Source: Aphrophora alni
Lineage: Eukaryota > Arthropoda > Insecta > Hemiptera > Aphrophoridae
Direction: 5' to 3'
Assembly (NCBI GenBank): GCA_963513935.1
Contig: OY740777.1
Span: forward strand, 17,331,271 to 17,395,270
Length of the DNA stretch: 64,000 nt
Position numbers and translations under genes: made by a program. A model generated the notes under the pieces. That model made no database searches. It saw only the letters and a program-made list of their open reading frames with translations, and had not been told where the DNA came from. Shown here piece after piece: positions 42,879-57,800 of this stretch (position 1 is the first letter of the stretch; each line of letters opens with the position of its first letter).

Positions 42879-45800
42879 CTGTAACATTAAAGAAAATTTT
42901 ATTATTAAGCGTAGGGTAATATGTTATAAATATTTACTGCTATGAGGATGATTCAAAATTGCACGAAATAATTCTGGGGCTAATTTTATAGCTAAAATTA
43001 AGAAAAAAACTTTACTTAAATATGGGTCCAGAAACGCTTTGTTTTCTGTCTTCCGACCATATTGTGATTTCACAAAGAAACATTATATCTTTTAAGGATT
43101 GAGTGAAGATTTGGTATACAATTTTTTATGTAACCTACCAGTATACAAAAAACTAAGACTTTATTTTTGCGTTTTCAAAACAGCAGATGTTTAAATTCTT
43201 TAATGTTGATTATTTCAAAAACTATTACCATTACAAAATATTTGCAAGATACAAATGATTTTTTTTCTTTAATGAAATGCATTTTATTTTATTTTATAAA
43301 AGAGTTATTGATATAAAACTAAAAACATAATTTCTTTGTAACTGTCTACAACACACAAGATTAGCCTTAATTAGGCGATAATGATCGTAGGGTTTTTACC
43401 TTCAAACGAACAATTCCTTGAAAACTTTTGAGCCCACTACATTCTTACAGAGCCAGATTTGTTCTTTTCAAATGTAGAATTTCATTTTTGTTGGGCAAAA
43501 ACTGTCATCTCAATATTATTGTTGCCTACTTTTTTATGTTCATCCTTTGTTTCTTCACTTATTCTAATACAGTATTTATTTTGAAGTCTATTTGAATGCC
43601 AGGTTGGCTTAACGATTGCTCTAAAAGCTTAATTTTAAAATTAGGTATTATTTCTATATTGATTTCATTGTACAACCCCAAAGTTTCCATAGATCCAAAT
43701 GTCTTTAAGTATGTGTTAATGTATTAACAATTTCCTATATTTACCACAGAGGTAGTATCTAGAAGCCAATACATTATCCTAAACTTAATAATTCTATAAA
43801 TATTGTATTTGACTTTATTGATTTAAGTAATTTTTATTGTTTTATTTATAGGAGAAATTTTGAGTTCAGATTAAACATACATAAAATTAAGAGTTATTTT
43901 AGGGGAGAAGTATGGTTTAGTTGTTTAATGTGTCTAGAGAGCTTCGGTTCGGATTTATGAACCTTCAAAGGTGGCATCATTTCAAGCTTGGTTATTTGTA
44001 TTTGAGTTTTGTTTGTGTTCCCCGGTCTTTGTTATTCTATAGGAATAAAATAAAGACTGGAAGTGGTAAAAACAGTCATTTTCAAGAGATTTTTTGATAC
44101 ATTTTAAGTTATCCATCTGTGCGTCTATGCAAGGATTTCTGGATGTAGTATTGCTGCAGATTAAATTGCCTTTGACAATTCATTAATAATTTAATGGTCT
44201 AGTTGGGCACCACAACGTCCAGTTTTTCAACTTGTTTAAACTCCCAAAAATTTAAAACAAGAGGAAATACTTGGAAATATTATATATAATTTTTGTATTT
44301 ATGTGGTTGATGCTTGAAAAGAGAAACCACTAGTGACATACCACCTCAAGAAAATGGGGTTGGTAGGATAAGATACCTGTCGGTTTTGTTTCAGTGGTAA
44401 GGGGCTCATTATAGTGAGTACAAGTTAGACAAAATCAAGGAACTCTAGCTGGATCCTCTAGACTTTTCTTTTTTTTTTTAGTATATGTTAGATCTCCCTA
44501 TGTCATCTTTTCTATCAGTCTTTCTTGCCAAGCTTTTGTTCATTTCCGACCTTGGTGCTATTAGAATATTCGAGAGCTAGAAGTCTTATATATTTGTTTC
44601 CCTTTTTTTATAAGGCAATCATTACCAAGAGTTTTTTCACTTTTTAACAAAAAGAAACAATATTACAATAATAGGGGAAGTGTTGTCACTTTACCGAGTC
44701 CTTCGTCCTACCTAGAGATGTATGGTGCTGAATACACCCATTAATAGCCACTACCTAAACCTTTACCATAGTGATCGATCAGTAAAACAATGTCAATTAC
44801 CATATGATTTTTCTACTCAGCTGTTCATTAATTCATTTTGAGATTATATTTAATTTCTCAAAACGAATCTGCGAACTCTAAGAACATACTTTGTATATTT
44901 AGTTTAAAATATATAACTTACTTATGAGATATGAGTTCAAATCCACGAGGTTGCATGTTGTAGATATGGTCGCTGTTGTCGCAGAGTAAACGAGAAAATG
45001 AAGCTTTACGGATCTCATTCAGTTGTTCTAAACATACAAACAAAATGTTAATTATTTGATTCAAATCTTTATTATTTATTGATTTAAAAAGGGATTAACA
45101 TTATTTACCTGGACTGAAGGCTATATGATGGTCTCCACTTTCGTAGAAATATCTGTCACCAACTCTAGTGCGATAAAACTGTTCCAATAGCAGACATAAG
45201 AAAGTAGGACCTGATAAAGTATCTTCGACATGGGCTTCTAATGAGCCTCCAACTACGAGGTCGACATCATCTGGATGTGCGTAAAGAAGTGCCAACTTCT
45301 CAATGTTCTGTTTTGAAAAATAAAGAGAATATAAATAATTTTAATAATAATATTTTGGTCACTCTAGTTTAGTTTTCCGATTTAAACGATAGTACTAAAT
45401 ATCTAGATTATTACACTACACAAAATAACCCCGTATTCAATCATGTAAATAAGTATTTACTAGGCCTAGTCCTGCAAAACAGCTTTACATCAGATAATTT
45501 GGTGGTCAATGTTAGAGTTTCTATTGACACCATGTTAAGCTTTCATGATTAGGAGTAGTGATTAGCAGATGCATGACCAAGACAAGACCATTGGGAGTCT
45601 TGGTCACCCAGTCTTGCACACCTCGTCTTGGTCTTGCCACAAGAACCTTGCCTTTAAAAATTATCCACACAATTTTGTTTGTGAATTTAAAAAATGTATA
45701 TTAGTGTATGTATTTTTAATTATATCAATACAGGATATTTAAAAAAATGATATACAATATAACATGTCTGCTAACTTCTTTTTTTCATTATAAGATATAA

Positions 45801-48800
45801 TAATATATTGATGTGATTTCTATTGACCATACTATGTCAACTAACAATGAAAAATTAGTTTTAATTTGAAAAAAAACAATGTGTTTTTTTTAATTAAAAT
45901 TAATTGTTAATAATTTAAAAGAAACTTATTTTATCATTTGTTTAAGAAATATTAATTCAAGTGTTTTGTTTTATTTATTTATTTTTTTCAAAGGTTATTA
46001 TATAACTAATTAGATATTATAAAAATGAGTATAAAATTTCACATGTAAGCTCAGTTGTTACATTTGAAGAGCATATTTTTAAAATAAGTACGCATTTGAT
46101 AAATTTAGCAAAAAATACAGTTTGTCTTCTTTGTCTTCTTTGTCTTCTTTATTTTCACTTTTTTTTTTATTTGTAATACAATTTATAAAGTCTGTTTGTT
46201 AGTTATTTAGAATAATATAAAAAATTGAAAATTTACTTCTTTAATCTGATTTTTTTCCTTTTCCATAAATATTGGTATTACTTTTGGTCTTAGCCAATCA
46301 TTAAAAATATCAAACACAGTATAATATATGCAATATTTGGAATAAATATAAATTTTAATTAAAATATTGAATAAAATAATCAAATTAAATAATATCCTGT
46401 AAATAAAAAAATATAATTAAATTTGGAAATAATAATAGAAACAAAAAAAAAGAAAAAAGAAATTAATTAATTAATAGCAATTAGCACAGCTAACTAATGT
46501 AGTTTTCACTTCTAAACGTAAAAAGCAACTAACTATCTTTATTTCCTGCAATATAAAATTTGATATTAAATGTCAGATACAATGCGTAATATTTCATATG
46601 CAAAACATTTTCGGCGGCAGCAGAGCATGGGAAATAGGATTCGGCTTGGCGTTTGATGGAAAATTAAACTCTATACTCATGTCCGTTGGATAATAGCCCA
46701 TAGGAGAGCAAGAGTAGCTTGCAATTGTCAATTCGAACAGCTCTCTGCACGAAGCTAACACCTGAGCAAGGCTATCAACGCATTAGAGTGTTAATAGAGT
46801 TGCATAATAAGTGGTTTTATTAAGTTTGCATATTTTTTTTAATGAGTTGAACAATCATTTAATCATTTAAATGAACAGTTTTAATCATTTAAACATGTTA
46901 ATCTAACTGATATGTTAACACGTGTCAGCAGTACTGACATTTATTTTAAAACTTTTTTGCTTTAATTGTAATAATTATATCCGCTGTGATAATAGTAATA
47001 ACATAGTTAGTAACATAGTAGAAAACTAAATATTAGTTTTTAATTGAAGTTTCTTGCCATTTAACGGGAGAGATTTCTAATACATTTGTTTATTTAGTTG
47101 GAAAAATATTGTTTTTGTTGATAAATATCTGATGATTTCTTTAGAAGGAAGGAATGGAACTACAGATGTATTTTTTTTTTTAATTCGTTAAATTATGCTC
47201 TTTGAAACTCTGAAGCTAAATGAAATACAGTATTTATGATTTTTCCAAGCATAACTATAGAAGAATACCAAGCACTGTACAAGCGCTGTCACAATTGGGA
47301 AACAAGTTGGCAAACCCACAGAGTCCCTATAGTTTTCTTCAAAGTTAGACTGTATACTGGCTCCTCCCTCAACGGACTTGATTCATATTGGCTTGTATAA
47401 CTGTAAGAATTGACTGCATAGAAAATGCAGTATCTCTTTATCTATACTGCATCCGTTTTGTGCAAAACTTTCAACACTGTTGTTGGAAGAGTTTTCATTT
47501 TGCAATCTCAGTCTTTGTCTTGGTCTTGCAGTCGCAAAAACAATCTTGGTCGTGCAATTTAAGCAATTAAATCAGACTCTTGTTGATCATTACTAATAAG
47601 TATTTCCCCCCACTCTACTTTACAATGCTGTATCAATACCTTATCATGATGATCTAACATTGAACCAAAGGTGATAGCTGTAAGTCTCTAGGGTTTTGTC
47701 TAGCTCTCATGTAGGTCTTTAAAAAATTGAACTAAATTCTGTGGTAAATTTTTTCAATCGAATGTAATACATAGTAAAACCTAGTTGTTTGAATAAAATT
47801 CAATTAAAGTTTGAGCTAATATACTCCATTTCACATTTAGTTGGCAGTGTACTAAATGTATTGACTGTGTAAATCATATGAAAGTTTCAACATTACTAGC
47901 AATAAAGTAAGCCCGTCAGATAAACTTTTGATCACTTTTAATTAGGAAGGTTTATTATATTTTTTAGATGTGCTTCTTTCAGAATATACAGTTTTGTATA
48001 TCTGATGTTTTTTATTTTGCTCAGTGTTTTTTAGTGAATAAATAATTAATAATATATTTGATATTTTTGACCTATTATTCTCTCTTTTTTTGTTGACAAT
48101 AGTAGAACCTGAAATTTACAAATTTTTATCACTTATTTTGATTTATTTAATCTAAGAATAAATGCCACCAAAAAAATAACGTTATATTACTCCTATGCGT
48201 AGGATCAATTAGTCTCAGATGTCTGCGTTTCCTGTGCTAGATTTCCTATAAATAAGAACTTTGTTATAATTTGAAACTAATTATGTAAAATGAATCAGTT
48301 ATATATGTTATAGTTACCTCAGCGCTAATGAAATCACCAAAGTCATGAAAGCTTTGGGCTTTAGGAAGTCCACAGAAGTGTCTATAGTCATTGTAAGATG
48401 CAAGGCCATGATCCCTTCCTCTTTGGATGTCTGTGGCACGCAAGTCACGGCCAAAGGGTTTGTTATTTCTGAAGAGGAAATCTGTAATCTGTTTGAAAAC
48501 AATAAGTGTTAGATAACGATTCAAAATAATTGTCATAAGTAAACTAAAATCTCGAGAAAAGACGATGAAAATAGGTGTAAAGTATATGTTTTAAGTAAAA
48601 TGTAATACTGAACTAGAATAATTTTTTTGAGGTGAAAACCTTTTGGTTATCATTGCCTTATAAAAAAGAAAGAAAAGATTATAAAATAAGACCCCCAACC
48701 CTCGAATACTCTAATAGTGTTAGGATCAGAGGTGAACAAGAGTTGGTCAAGAGAGACCTGATAGGAAAGATGAAAGAAAAGGATCTAACCCTAAATGAAG

Positions 48801-51800
48801 ACAGGTGTATACCTGTAGGTAGAATTCCTAAGGTTTTATACACCTGTACTTACTATAAATAAACTCCTTAGATGAATACAAAAATAAAATAAATTATAAA
48901 CTCATCATAAGCAAAAATATGATTTTATCTAATGTTTTTAATGATAGTGGTCAAAACCTGTGTTTTTTTTACAAATTATTCTTGAAACATATGTTTTTAT
49001 TTATTTATGAATTGCCACTCCGGTCTGAGACTATAATTTTCACAATTCATAAAAATTTTAACAAAATTAGTAAAGCTGATTTTGAGAATTAGTTCTTTTG
49101 TAACAACTTATGGACGATGTGATGTTTTACTGGTAACTCCTGAACCGATAATTTTGGAGAGATCAGTCAATACTCTTTACTAATTTGATCAAAATCATTA
49201 GATTACAAAAAAATAAATAAACTTCTCCATGTATGGCTAAAATATGCCGTACAATGCTGTCCAATCGTTTCGGCTCTAAAGACTGCATAGGTGCCATACG
49301 ACAGACAGACAAACTTAGTTCTAAAAATTATTTTTTTCGATTTAGGGTTTCTCAAAAGTAATATATCCGAGAATAAGTGAACTTAATTTTTTTATACCCA
49401 CCCTATGTAATAGTTCATTAATGTTATGAAGTTATTTATTTTATTTATTAATTTGTTAATTTGCTCGACTATAGGGCGCCAGGTTTGCTTTAGCATACCA
49501 ATTTTGAAAAAAGAATGAATTTAAATATTTAAAAGAAAGAAAAAATATCTGGGGTCGTAAGTTCTTTTCACAGTGTACTTACAGTGATATTTGGTATTTA
49601 ATGAAAACACTTGTCTCTGAAATGTTAACATAAAGATTTATTAAACTATTAGACAGATATAAAGTTTGAATAGTCATATTCAACATCTTACACTAACACA
49701 TCCTATCAAATTACTTCTATTAAAATGATATTGATAAGAAAAAGATCTGAATAAAGTTTATTTACTGACGTTATCTTACTTGTTGCAACATACAAAAAAA
49801 ATGAATTTAATTGAAATAAGAATTGCATCCTTTTAAATTAATGCAAGTTATATTGTTTTACTGAATATCAGAAAATTTATAATTTGTTTTCTTCATAAAG
49901 TTTTAAGTTTAAGGATTTACCTTTTTTATTAAAATTCTAATCATCTATATATTTTATATCTAATATTAAACAACACAAATTCTATCAAATTCATACATAG
50001 TTTAAAATTAAGAGTTTCTGAAACGTGGATACCAAACACGTTATTGTTTCGTTGAAAACACTTTGAATCCGTGGTTGACTTCTCCTATTGTCCAAGACAC
50101 CATGATCCCGCCTCGTGGAAATGCTCTCTCCCTTATGATGACATCCTCGAATCGTTTCTCCCTTTGTTTTATGGAATTCATATTTATTTTCTGTTTATTA
50201 AAATGAAAATTAATATTCATTTAAATTAAAATTTCTTTTAATATTTCTCACAAATAACAGTCTTGTCTATAAATATTATCAACTCAGCATTAACACTGAA
50301 ACACTGAACGTTCATGTCTCATTCTACAAGTTTATACATTGGTTTAAAAGTTCACTATTTATAACAATCACGTTCAATACTTTGAATAAGGGTTTATAGT
50401 CCTATTGTCCAGAAAATATTCAAAACTCAAACCTTTGACTCATGGAAGCCATTGCAAAGAAAAACCGCATGGTAATTCATTCTACTATATAACAAAGTCT
50501 CTCGTAAAGTCAGTCTCTAACAATTCTTTGTACACTGATTTTTCACTGTCTATACCTTATGTCAATATCAACTCTATTGTCCCTTCTAAATTATAAAATC
50601 TTACATTCTATCGGTTTTTTTATTGTTCTATTTGATAACGCACAAACGTCGAAATACGTCAGAACCCTTCAATCACTGAACTGAGACTCTTTTTGAAACA
50701 ACCTGTCACTCCTAACGCTGGACTTAGACTGCTGTTACCATGAGGCAAATTCTCACTTCCGAAAAGCGTTCCTTCCGGTTACTGTTCAACATTTTACCGC
50801 ACTGCCGTAAAATACAAATAAATTACATTTTATAACAAACAAACTAAATTACATTAAAATTAAACATGATTATTCATACTGTTGTCTTGAAAATCCATTT
50901 TTCTTTTATTAATGACGTTACTATATTTATTTTATTATTTGAATTTATTATCTCTTTGGCTTAACCGCGTCTTTTAAATGAGTCTATTTTAAAATCTGAC
51001 TTTTCACATTGTCACAAAACCCCACAAGGTTTGTATTTCAATACAGGTATTGGAATACAAAGCTTTTATATATATATATTTCAAATCGAAAAAAATATTA
51101 ATGGATGTTCAAGACATTTCATTTCAGAAGCTAAGGACCTCATGAAAGAAAATAAGTATCCCTAGTATACTTAATTTAAGAAAGATTCTCTTTTTACATA
51201 AAAAATTAAAAAATCTATTTATTAAAAATCTTATTTTACTATCTCAATTTGTTTGAGTCATCATAACTCATTTGTAAAAAATAATACGAATCAATTAGTG
51301 CTAAGTCTTATCTCTATTTATACAATAACACCCATCATCAGTTTCCTTTCCAACCTTGTTGGCTGAAACTTTCCATCAACATTTTTTTTTTTTTTGTTGA
51401 CAGGATCCCGTCACTCAAAGCTTATCTCCCAGACAGCCGTCTATATACTTTTTCTCGTCTCATCCTCTTTGCCAAGACGACATTTCTACATCCTTTGAAA
51501 ATCTACCTTTGACTCTAGATATTCATCTGAATAATTCCTTCAACTTAATACAATTTAAATTTTAAAACCTCTCATTTTTAATTAACATTATTACAAATTT
51601 ATTTACTTATTACTCAACATTGCTTCAATTCACCTTAAAACTTTTCAATTATCATCTTATATTATTACTCATTTTAATTTAAACCCAATAACTATTTATT
51701 CTTTATCAATTCTCAATTACTCTTTGTCTTGCTGGGATAACATGTTAACTACTGATTTTACAATTACCAAAAACTCCTCTCTTCAACTAAAATTCAAAAA

Positions 51801-54800
51801 TATAATATCATCATCATCAAAAAAAAATAAAATTACTTACAAAACTCATTTATTTATCTCAAAATTACCTCTTTACAATTGTATTGTCTCTCAGTATCCT
51901 ATCTTAAAATTATTTCCATCTTATCTTTCATATTTTAATAATTCAAGTTGCATTAATCCCCAAACAAATTCTTCATAATAAAAAACTCCTTATTATTTAC
52001 CTATATTTTATTTCATAAATAATCTCCTTATTTCAACGTAGCTTCCTTTAAAAATCATAATAATCGCCGTATTTCGTAGAATTCCTTTAATCTCCTCTTG
52101 TTTTATTTAAAATCGTCGCATTTTTTCTTTATTTCATTAAAATCGTCGCATGTTTCCTTTATTTCATCGCAGTACTCAAAAAACCTCTTAAAAACTAAAA
52201 ATTTACCATTAATGCAACCTAACTACCTTTTTTATAAAAGTTTCTTAACAGAACAACTTCATTTTAAATACCACTTTACTCAACAATTCTGTAAAGTCAT
52301 CATCTTCATATAAAACTCAAAAATCTCTCATTTAAACTACTTCTTATTAAAATCTTCTTAATCATCTATTACTTGTATACAAAAACTTCAAAAAATAAAA
52401 AAATTATCATTGCTTTCCCAGCTAACACTTTATTTCATCAAAATCTTTAGACACCTTTATCAATAACTTCTCACAATCGTCTATTGTTTTAAATTCAAAC
52501 ATTATTTATTAAAAATCATTAATTATTTATTTCATTTATAAATCTCATCAAAATCTCTCTTATCATTATTAATTTATTATTCCTTCCTTTAAAAAACAAA
52601 AACTTAACCTCCTTTACTCATCATTTAACATCAAAAAAAAACTTAAAAACTTTATTATTATCTGTCTTGGCAAAACTCACATAAATTCTCAAACTTTACA
52701 CAACTATTCTTCATATTTTCAAACCATAAATCACTTAAAACTAACAATTTTTTATCTCATATTATCTAATAATCCTTAATATTTATCAATGTCAAACATA
52801 CAACTTATCGTTTTACAATTTAACATCTAATTACCTACTCTAATCAGTTAATTAACATTTTTACAGTTTTATAAAACTTTTCGTTTTATTTTATAAAAAA
52901 AAAGAAACTCTCCTTCCTGTCACGTCCGATTTTATTTTGTATATACAGATTGATCAGTTCTGTATACACCACACTTTATCTTTCTTCTATCATCTGTCTA
53001 AAGTATCATTACATGAAAATTCTATGTAATATTATATCAAATTATTATTGTCTTAACCGTTGTTACAAAATCTCCATCATCTTATCAAAAAATTTTTTAA
53101 TTTTACTTAAAACATTTTAATTTCAAAACTTTTACAAATTTTAACTCATCATTTTCCAAAATTTACTTTTTTATCCAAATTTTAATTATTTAGTAGTCTC
53201 TTGCATATTCTCCTATTATCTCCAATATCCGCGACACTTCTTGTCGACTTAATTACACTTTGTATCCTTCTGATTACAACTTTAGACACTTACATTGAAG
53301 TCTGCATTATGATCTTCAGATGTGAGAAGGTTGAAATGCAAAATTCCTACTCAGTTCAGAATAAAGCCCACCTCACAACCTTACAACCACAATACACCTT
53401 TAATGCTGTCTACATGCCTTATTTCTAAGAATAAGACATGTTTTCGACTACCGTTACCCTGCCTCCTCCCAAAATGTTCATGTACTCCTTAAATGCATCT
53501 ACTCGAAGAAATTTTAAAATTCATAAAAAATTTCATTAAAATTGTTTCATCCGAAGTTGAAATAGTGTTTATTTTTTACCAAGTTTATTACTAGCATCGT
53601 CGATTTTCTGTTTATGTAATCCTTTCTAGATGTTATTATTCAAATTCAAAAAGAAAATTTTATTTTTTAAAATTTATTCTAAGTCCTTTACTTAGAAATT
53701 TTACCTTCAATACTATTAAAGTTATTTAAGTAATCTACTTTTGTTCTTATTTACTTTATTTAAAACCAATTTTCCTTTATTTAAGCAAATTTTATTCGAA
53801 AACGCAAGTTAAATTAGAATTATACGTCAAAAGTTTTTTATTTTCCTAGACAGCATTTTGGTAACACCCTATATTTCGTCTCAATGTCATGCAAAGAACT
53901 TATACCTGACTAAGGAATAAACAATCTCCCCTAGCTGTATGAAGCAATATATCTGTCTACTGATAAGAAGTGAACCTTTTAGCTCCAACTAGATTCTATT
54001 TCTCTCGTCATATTTTATTGAATATTTAATATTGAATCCACCTACTTATTATTGAATATTATTTCTTCAACACTACACTAAATCCTTGCTTCGAACTAAC
54101 TATCTTATCTATCTCACGTAAAATCAATATTTATTCCTTTCATAAACATACAGAGTTATTTACTAACAATCTTGCAGCTCCAATGATCCTCTCATCTAGC
54201 TAATCTGTTTTCGTCACGTTTTCTAAATATTAAGATCTTAATAAACATATAAAGTTGTTTACTGCTATAATCCAGCGTCTTTACTTTACAAATACCTAAA
54301 CGTTTTCTAAAACTAAACTCTTAATATTTTACGCTTGGCTAATAATTATTTTCTATATTTTTGTCTTAGCTTACAAAATTCATTAATACACACAAATTAT
54401 TAATATTCATAACTCTTAATCATTCATTATCAAACTTAAACTTACTTATTAACAAAATCTTAACTACTTTTTATTAATTATTCTTCAAAATCAAGTCCGT
54501 GTGTTTATAAAATGTCCTTACATTTATTTATTCATTCCAAATTTCAATTTATTATTACTCAATTATAAATTATACATTTTTTGCGATGGTTCCCAAATTG
54601 GTGAAAGATTTTAAAATACATGATTTGATTTTTGTAAATATCTCTAGCGTTAAATACCTCTGTCCACAGGGACAGTTTGTCTTGCCCAGTCATCACAACA
54701 GACCCTTTCCTAACAAAAGATCTCCCTTTGTTATTGTCTCGGAGTGTTGACAAAATACCTTTCTCTTTCTCCCTCTCATGCATACCATCACCCCTTCTTC

Positions 54801-57800
54801 TCTCAAACATCTTAGAATCCAATGACCTAATTTCAACATCTGTTAGTTTAGGAATACTAACCCCACCATTCTTATATACTAGTACAAAGCCTTCTTTTAC
54901 TATTTCTACATTTTTACTTTCAAGATTATATTTAAAGTTAGATTTCTCACAAAAACTTTTAATTTCTTGTTCTTGGGTTTGAAAAATACTCTTAAATTTT
55001 ATCATTACATAATTTTCAAACTCTACATTTTTATGACCCACTTGTTTTTTAAAATAAACAGCTGATACCTTCATTATTAGATTATTTACTTTTACTTTGT
55101 TTTTCAAATTACTTATACCTATTCCAACCCCACTAGACATATTAATTTCAACATTACTTGTTATTTCTAGATTTACCTTGTTACCTAACCCATTATTCAT
55201 TATTTTAGAAATTTCTTGAACACAATCATTCACACAATTGTCTTCAATTATTATTAAATCATCTGACATCTCTTTTGTTTCATTAAAACTGTTAATTTCT
55301 ACTTCAGCTACTGTTTGATCTAAATTGTTATCCAAATTATTAATATTTTCTATCAAAACACCTTCTACACTATTAATCTGTTCAAATTCTACTTTTTTCT
55401 CACAATAGCTTAATTCAAATTCTACTTTATTATTAGTTTCCATTACATTAATTTCCATTTTAAGATTCTGTTCAAATTTTACATAATTTGGTTTTAATTC
55501 AACCCTCATTTCTTCAAATTTTTTACACATTGCTTCTTTTAAATCTAAATTAGCTTGTCTTAGTTCTAATTTACTCAGTTTCAAGTCATTATCTATTTTA
55601 TCAAGTTTAACATTATTCTGTTCAAGTTTAATATTAAAAACCTTCTAGTTTAGCATTGATTTCCAGCTTATTCTGATCAAATTTATTACTTATTTCTTTT
55701 AATTCCAAATTGTTTTGATCAAACCTATTATTTATACATTCAAACTTCTTATCATTATCTTGCCTAAATTCTAGATTATTCTGTTCAATTTTATTATTTG
55801 TTTGTTTAATATCATTACTTATCTTCGAACTGCTTTGTTCAAATTTATTTATTAACAATTCATATATTTTCTCCATGCTCATACCTTGATCATTATTTGT
55901 TCTACCCCCATTTACTCTATTCTGCTCAATTACACTAACCTGTTCCATTACCCTAACCTCTTCAGCTCTTAATTCCCTATCTGAATTTTCTTCTACTATT
56001 TCTACCCCTGATGTTTCTACTAATTTTTCATTCATATTTTCACACTGTCCTTTACTATCTAGAATCCTATCACTATCAAACCCATTAAAATCCGAACCTG
56101 AACTACTAATTTTACTCATACTTGAACGTCTACTATTACTATTATTACTTATTTCTTGATCTAAAAAATTTTGTGCAAATTGTTCATTTGTTTGCTCATT
56201 ATTTTGCGATTCCTTCTGTAAATTATCAAAAATATCCCCCGTAAATTCTAATGACTCTATATTATTTAAAGAATTTTGATTTCCTAACTCTACCTGTTCC
56301 TCACTATTATTAACATTTACAATTTCTGACTCCATTTTTATCTTATTATATTTAACACAAAAATTTTAAAAAAGAATCTTTCTTATTATGATAGAGAGAG
56401 TCCTTACCTTGATTTTAAGAGTTCTCATTACCAAAATCACTGTTTATTTCGACTAAAAAGGCCCACAGTTGCGGCGACATTTGTAATAGTTCATTAATGT
56501 TATGAAGTTATTTATTTTATTTATTAATTTGTTAATTTGCTCGACTATAGGGCGCCAGGTTTGCTTTAGCATACCAATTTTGAAAAAAGAATGAATTTAA
56601 ATATTTAAAAGAAAGAAAAAATATCTGGGGTCGTAAGTTCTTTTCACAGTGTACTTACAGTGATATTTGGTATTTAATGAAAACACTTGTCTCTGAAATG
56701 TTAACATAAAGATTTATTAAACTATTAGACAGATATAAAGTTTGAATAGTCATATTCAACATCTTACACTAACACATCCTATCAAATTACTTCTATTAAA
56801 ATGATATTGATAAGAAAAAGATCTGAATAAAGTTTATTTACTGACGTTATCTTACTTGTTGCAACATACAAAAAAAATGAATTTAATTGAAATAAGAATT
56901 GCATCCTTTTAAATTAATGCAAGTTATATTGTTTTACTGAATATCAGAAAATTTATAATTTGTTTTCTTCATAAAGTTTTAAGTTTAAGGATTTACCTTT
57001 TTTATTAAAATTCTAATCATCTATATATTTTATATCTAATATTAAACAACACAAATTCTATCAAATTCATACATAGTTTAAAATTAAGAGTTTCTGAAAC
57101 GTGGATACCAAACACGTTATTGTTTCGTTGAAAACACTTTGAATCCGTGGTTGACTTCTCCTATTGTCCAAGACACCATGATCCCGCCTCGTGGAAATGC
57201 TCTCTCCCTTATGATGACATCCTCGAATCGTTTCTCCCTTTGTTTTATGGAATTCATATTTATTTTCTGTTTATTAAAATGAAATTAATATTCATTTAAA
57301 TTAAAATTTCTTTTAATATTTCTCACAAATAACAGTCTTGTCTATAAATATTATCAACTCAGCATTAACACTGAAACACTGAACGTTCATGTCTCATTCT
57401 ACAAGTTTATACATTGGTTTAAAAGTTCACTATTTATAACAATCACGTTCAATACTTTGAATAAGGGTTTATAGTCCTATTGTCCAGAAAATATTCAAAA
57501 CTCAAACCTTTGACTCATGGAAGCCATTGCAAAGAAAAACCGCATGGTAATTCATTCTACTATATAACAAAGTCTCTCGTAAAGTCAGTCTCTAACAATT
57601 CTTTGTACACTGATTTTTCACTGTCTATACCTTATGTCAATATCAACTCTATTGTCCCTTCTAAATTATAAAATCTTACATTCTATCGGTTTTTTTATTG
57701 TTCTATTTGATAACGCACAAACGTCGAAATACGTCAGAACCCTTCAATCACTGAACTGAGACTCTTTTTGAAACAACCTGTCACTCCTAACGCTGGACTT

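Larger units (their letters stand above)
48489..49405. other. Gene A intron, left flank of LTR insertion
   Basis: It holds an inverted R2 copy (48630-48870). The 76-aa ORF at 48632-48862 lies within that repeat and is not a gene. Sequence near 49190-49380 (GCTAAAATATGCC...ACAGACAGACAAAC) loosely resembles 59830-59960 and may be another old repeat. Confidence 0.4.

Noticed and set aside
44920..44922. TAA as the stop codon of gene A
   Set aside because: It lies in a strong GTAAGT donor, and the in-phase exon at 42767-42878 supplies the conserved C-terminus.
45550..47590. Firm call of a hAT transposon
   Set aside because: CAAGAC-rich inverted ends are suggestive, but no 8-bp duplication or transposase was found; left as a tentative note.
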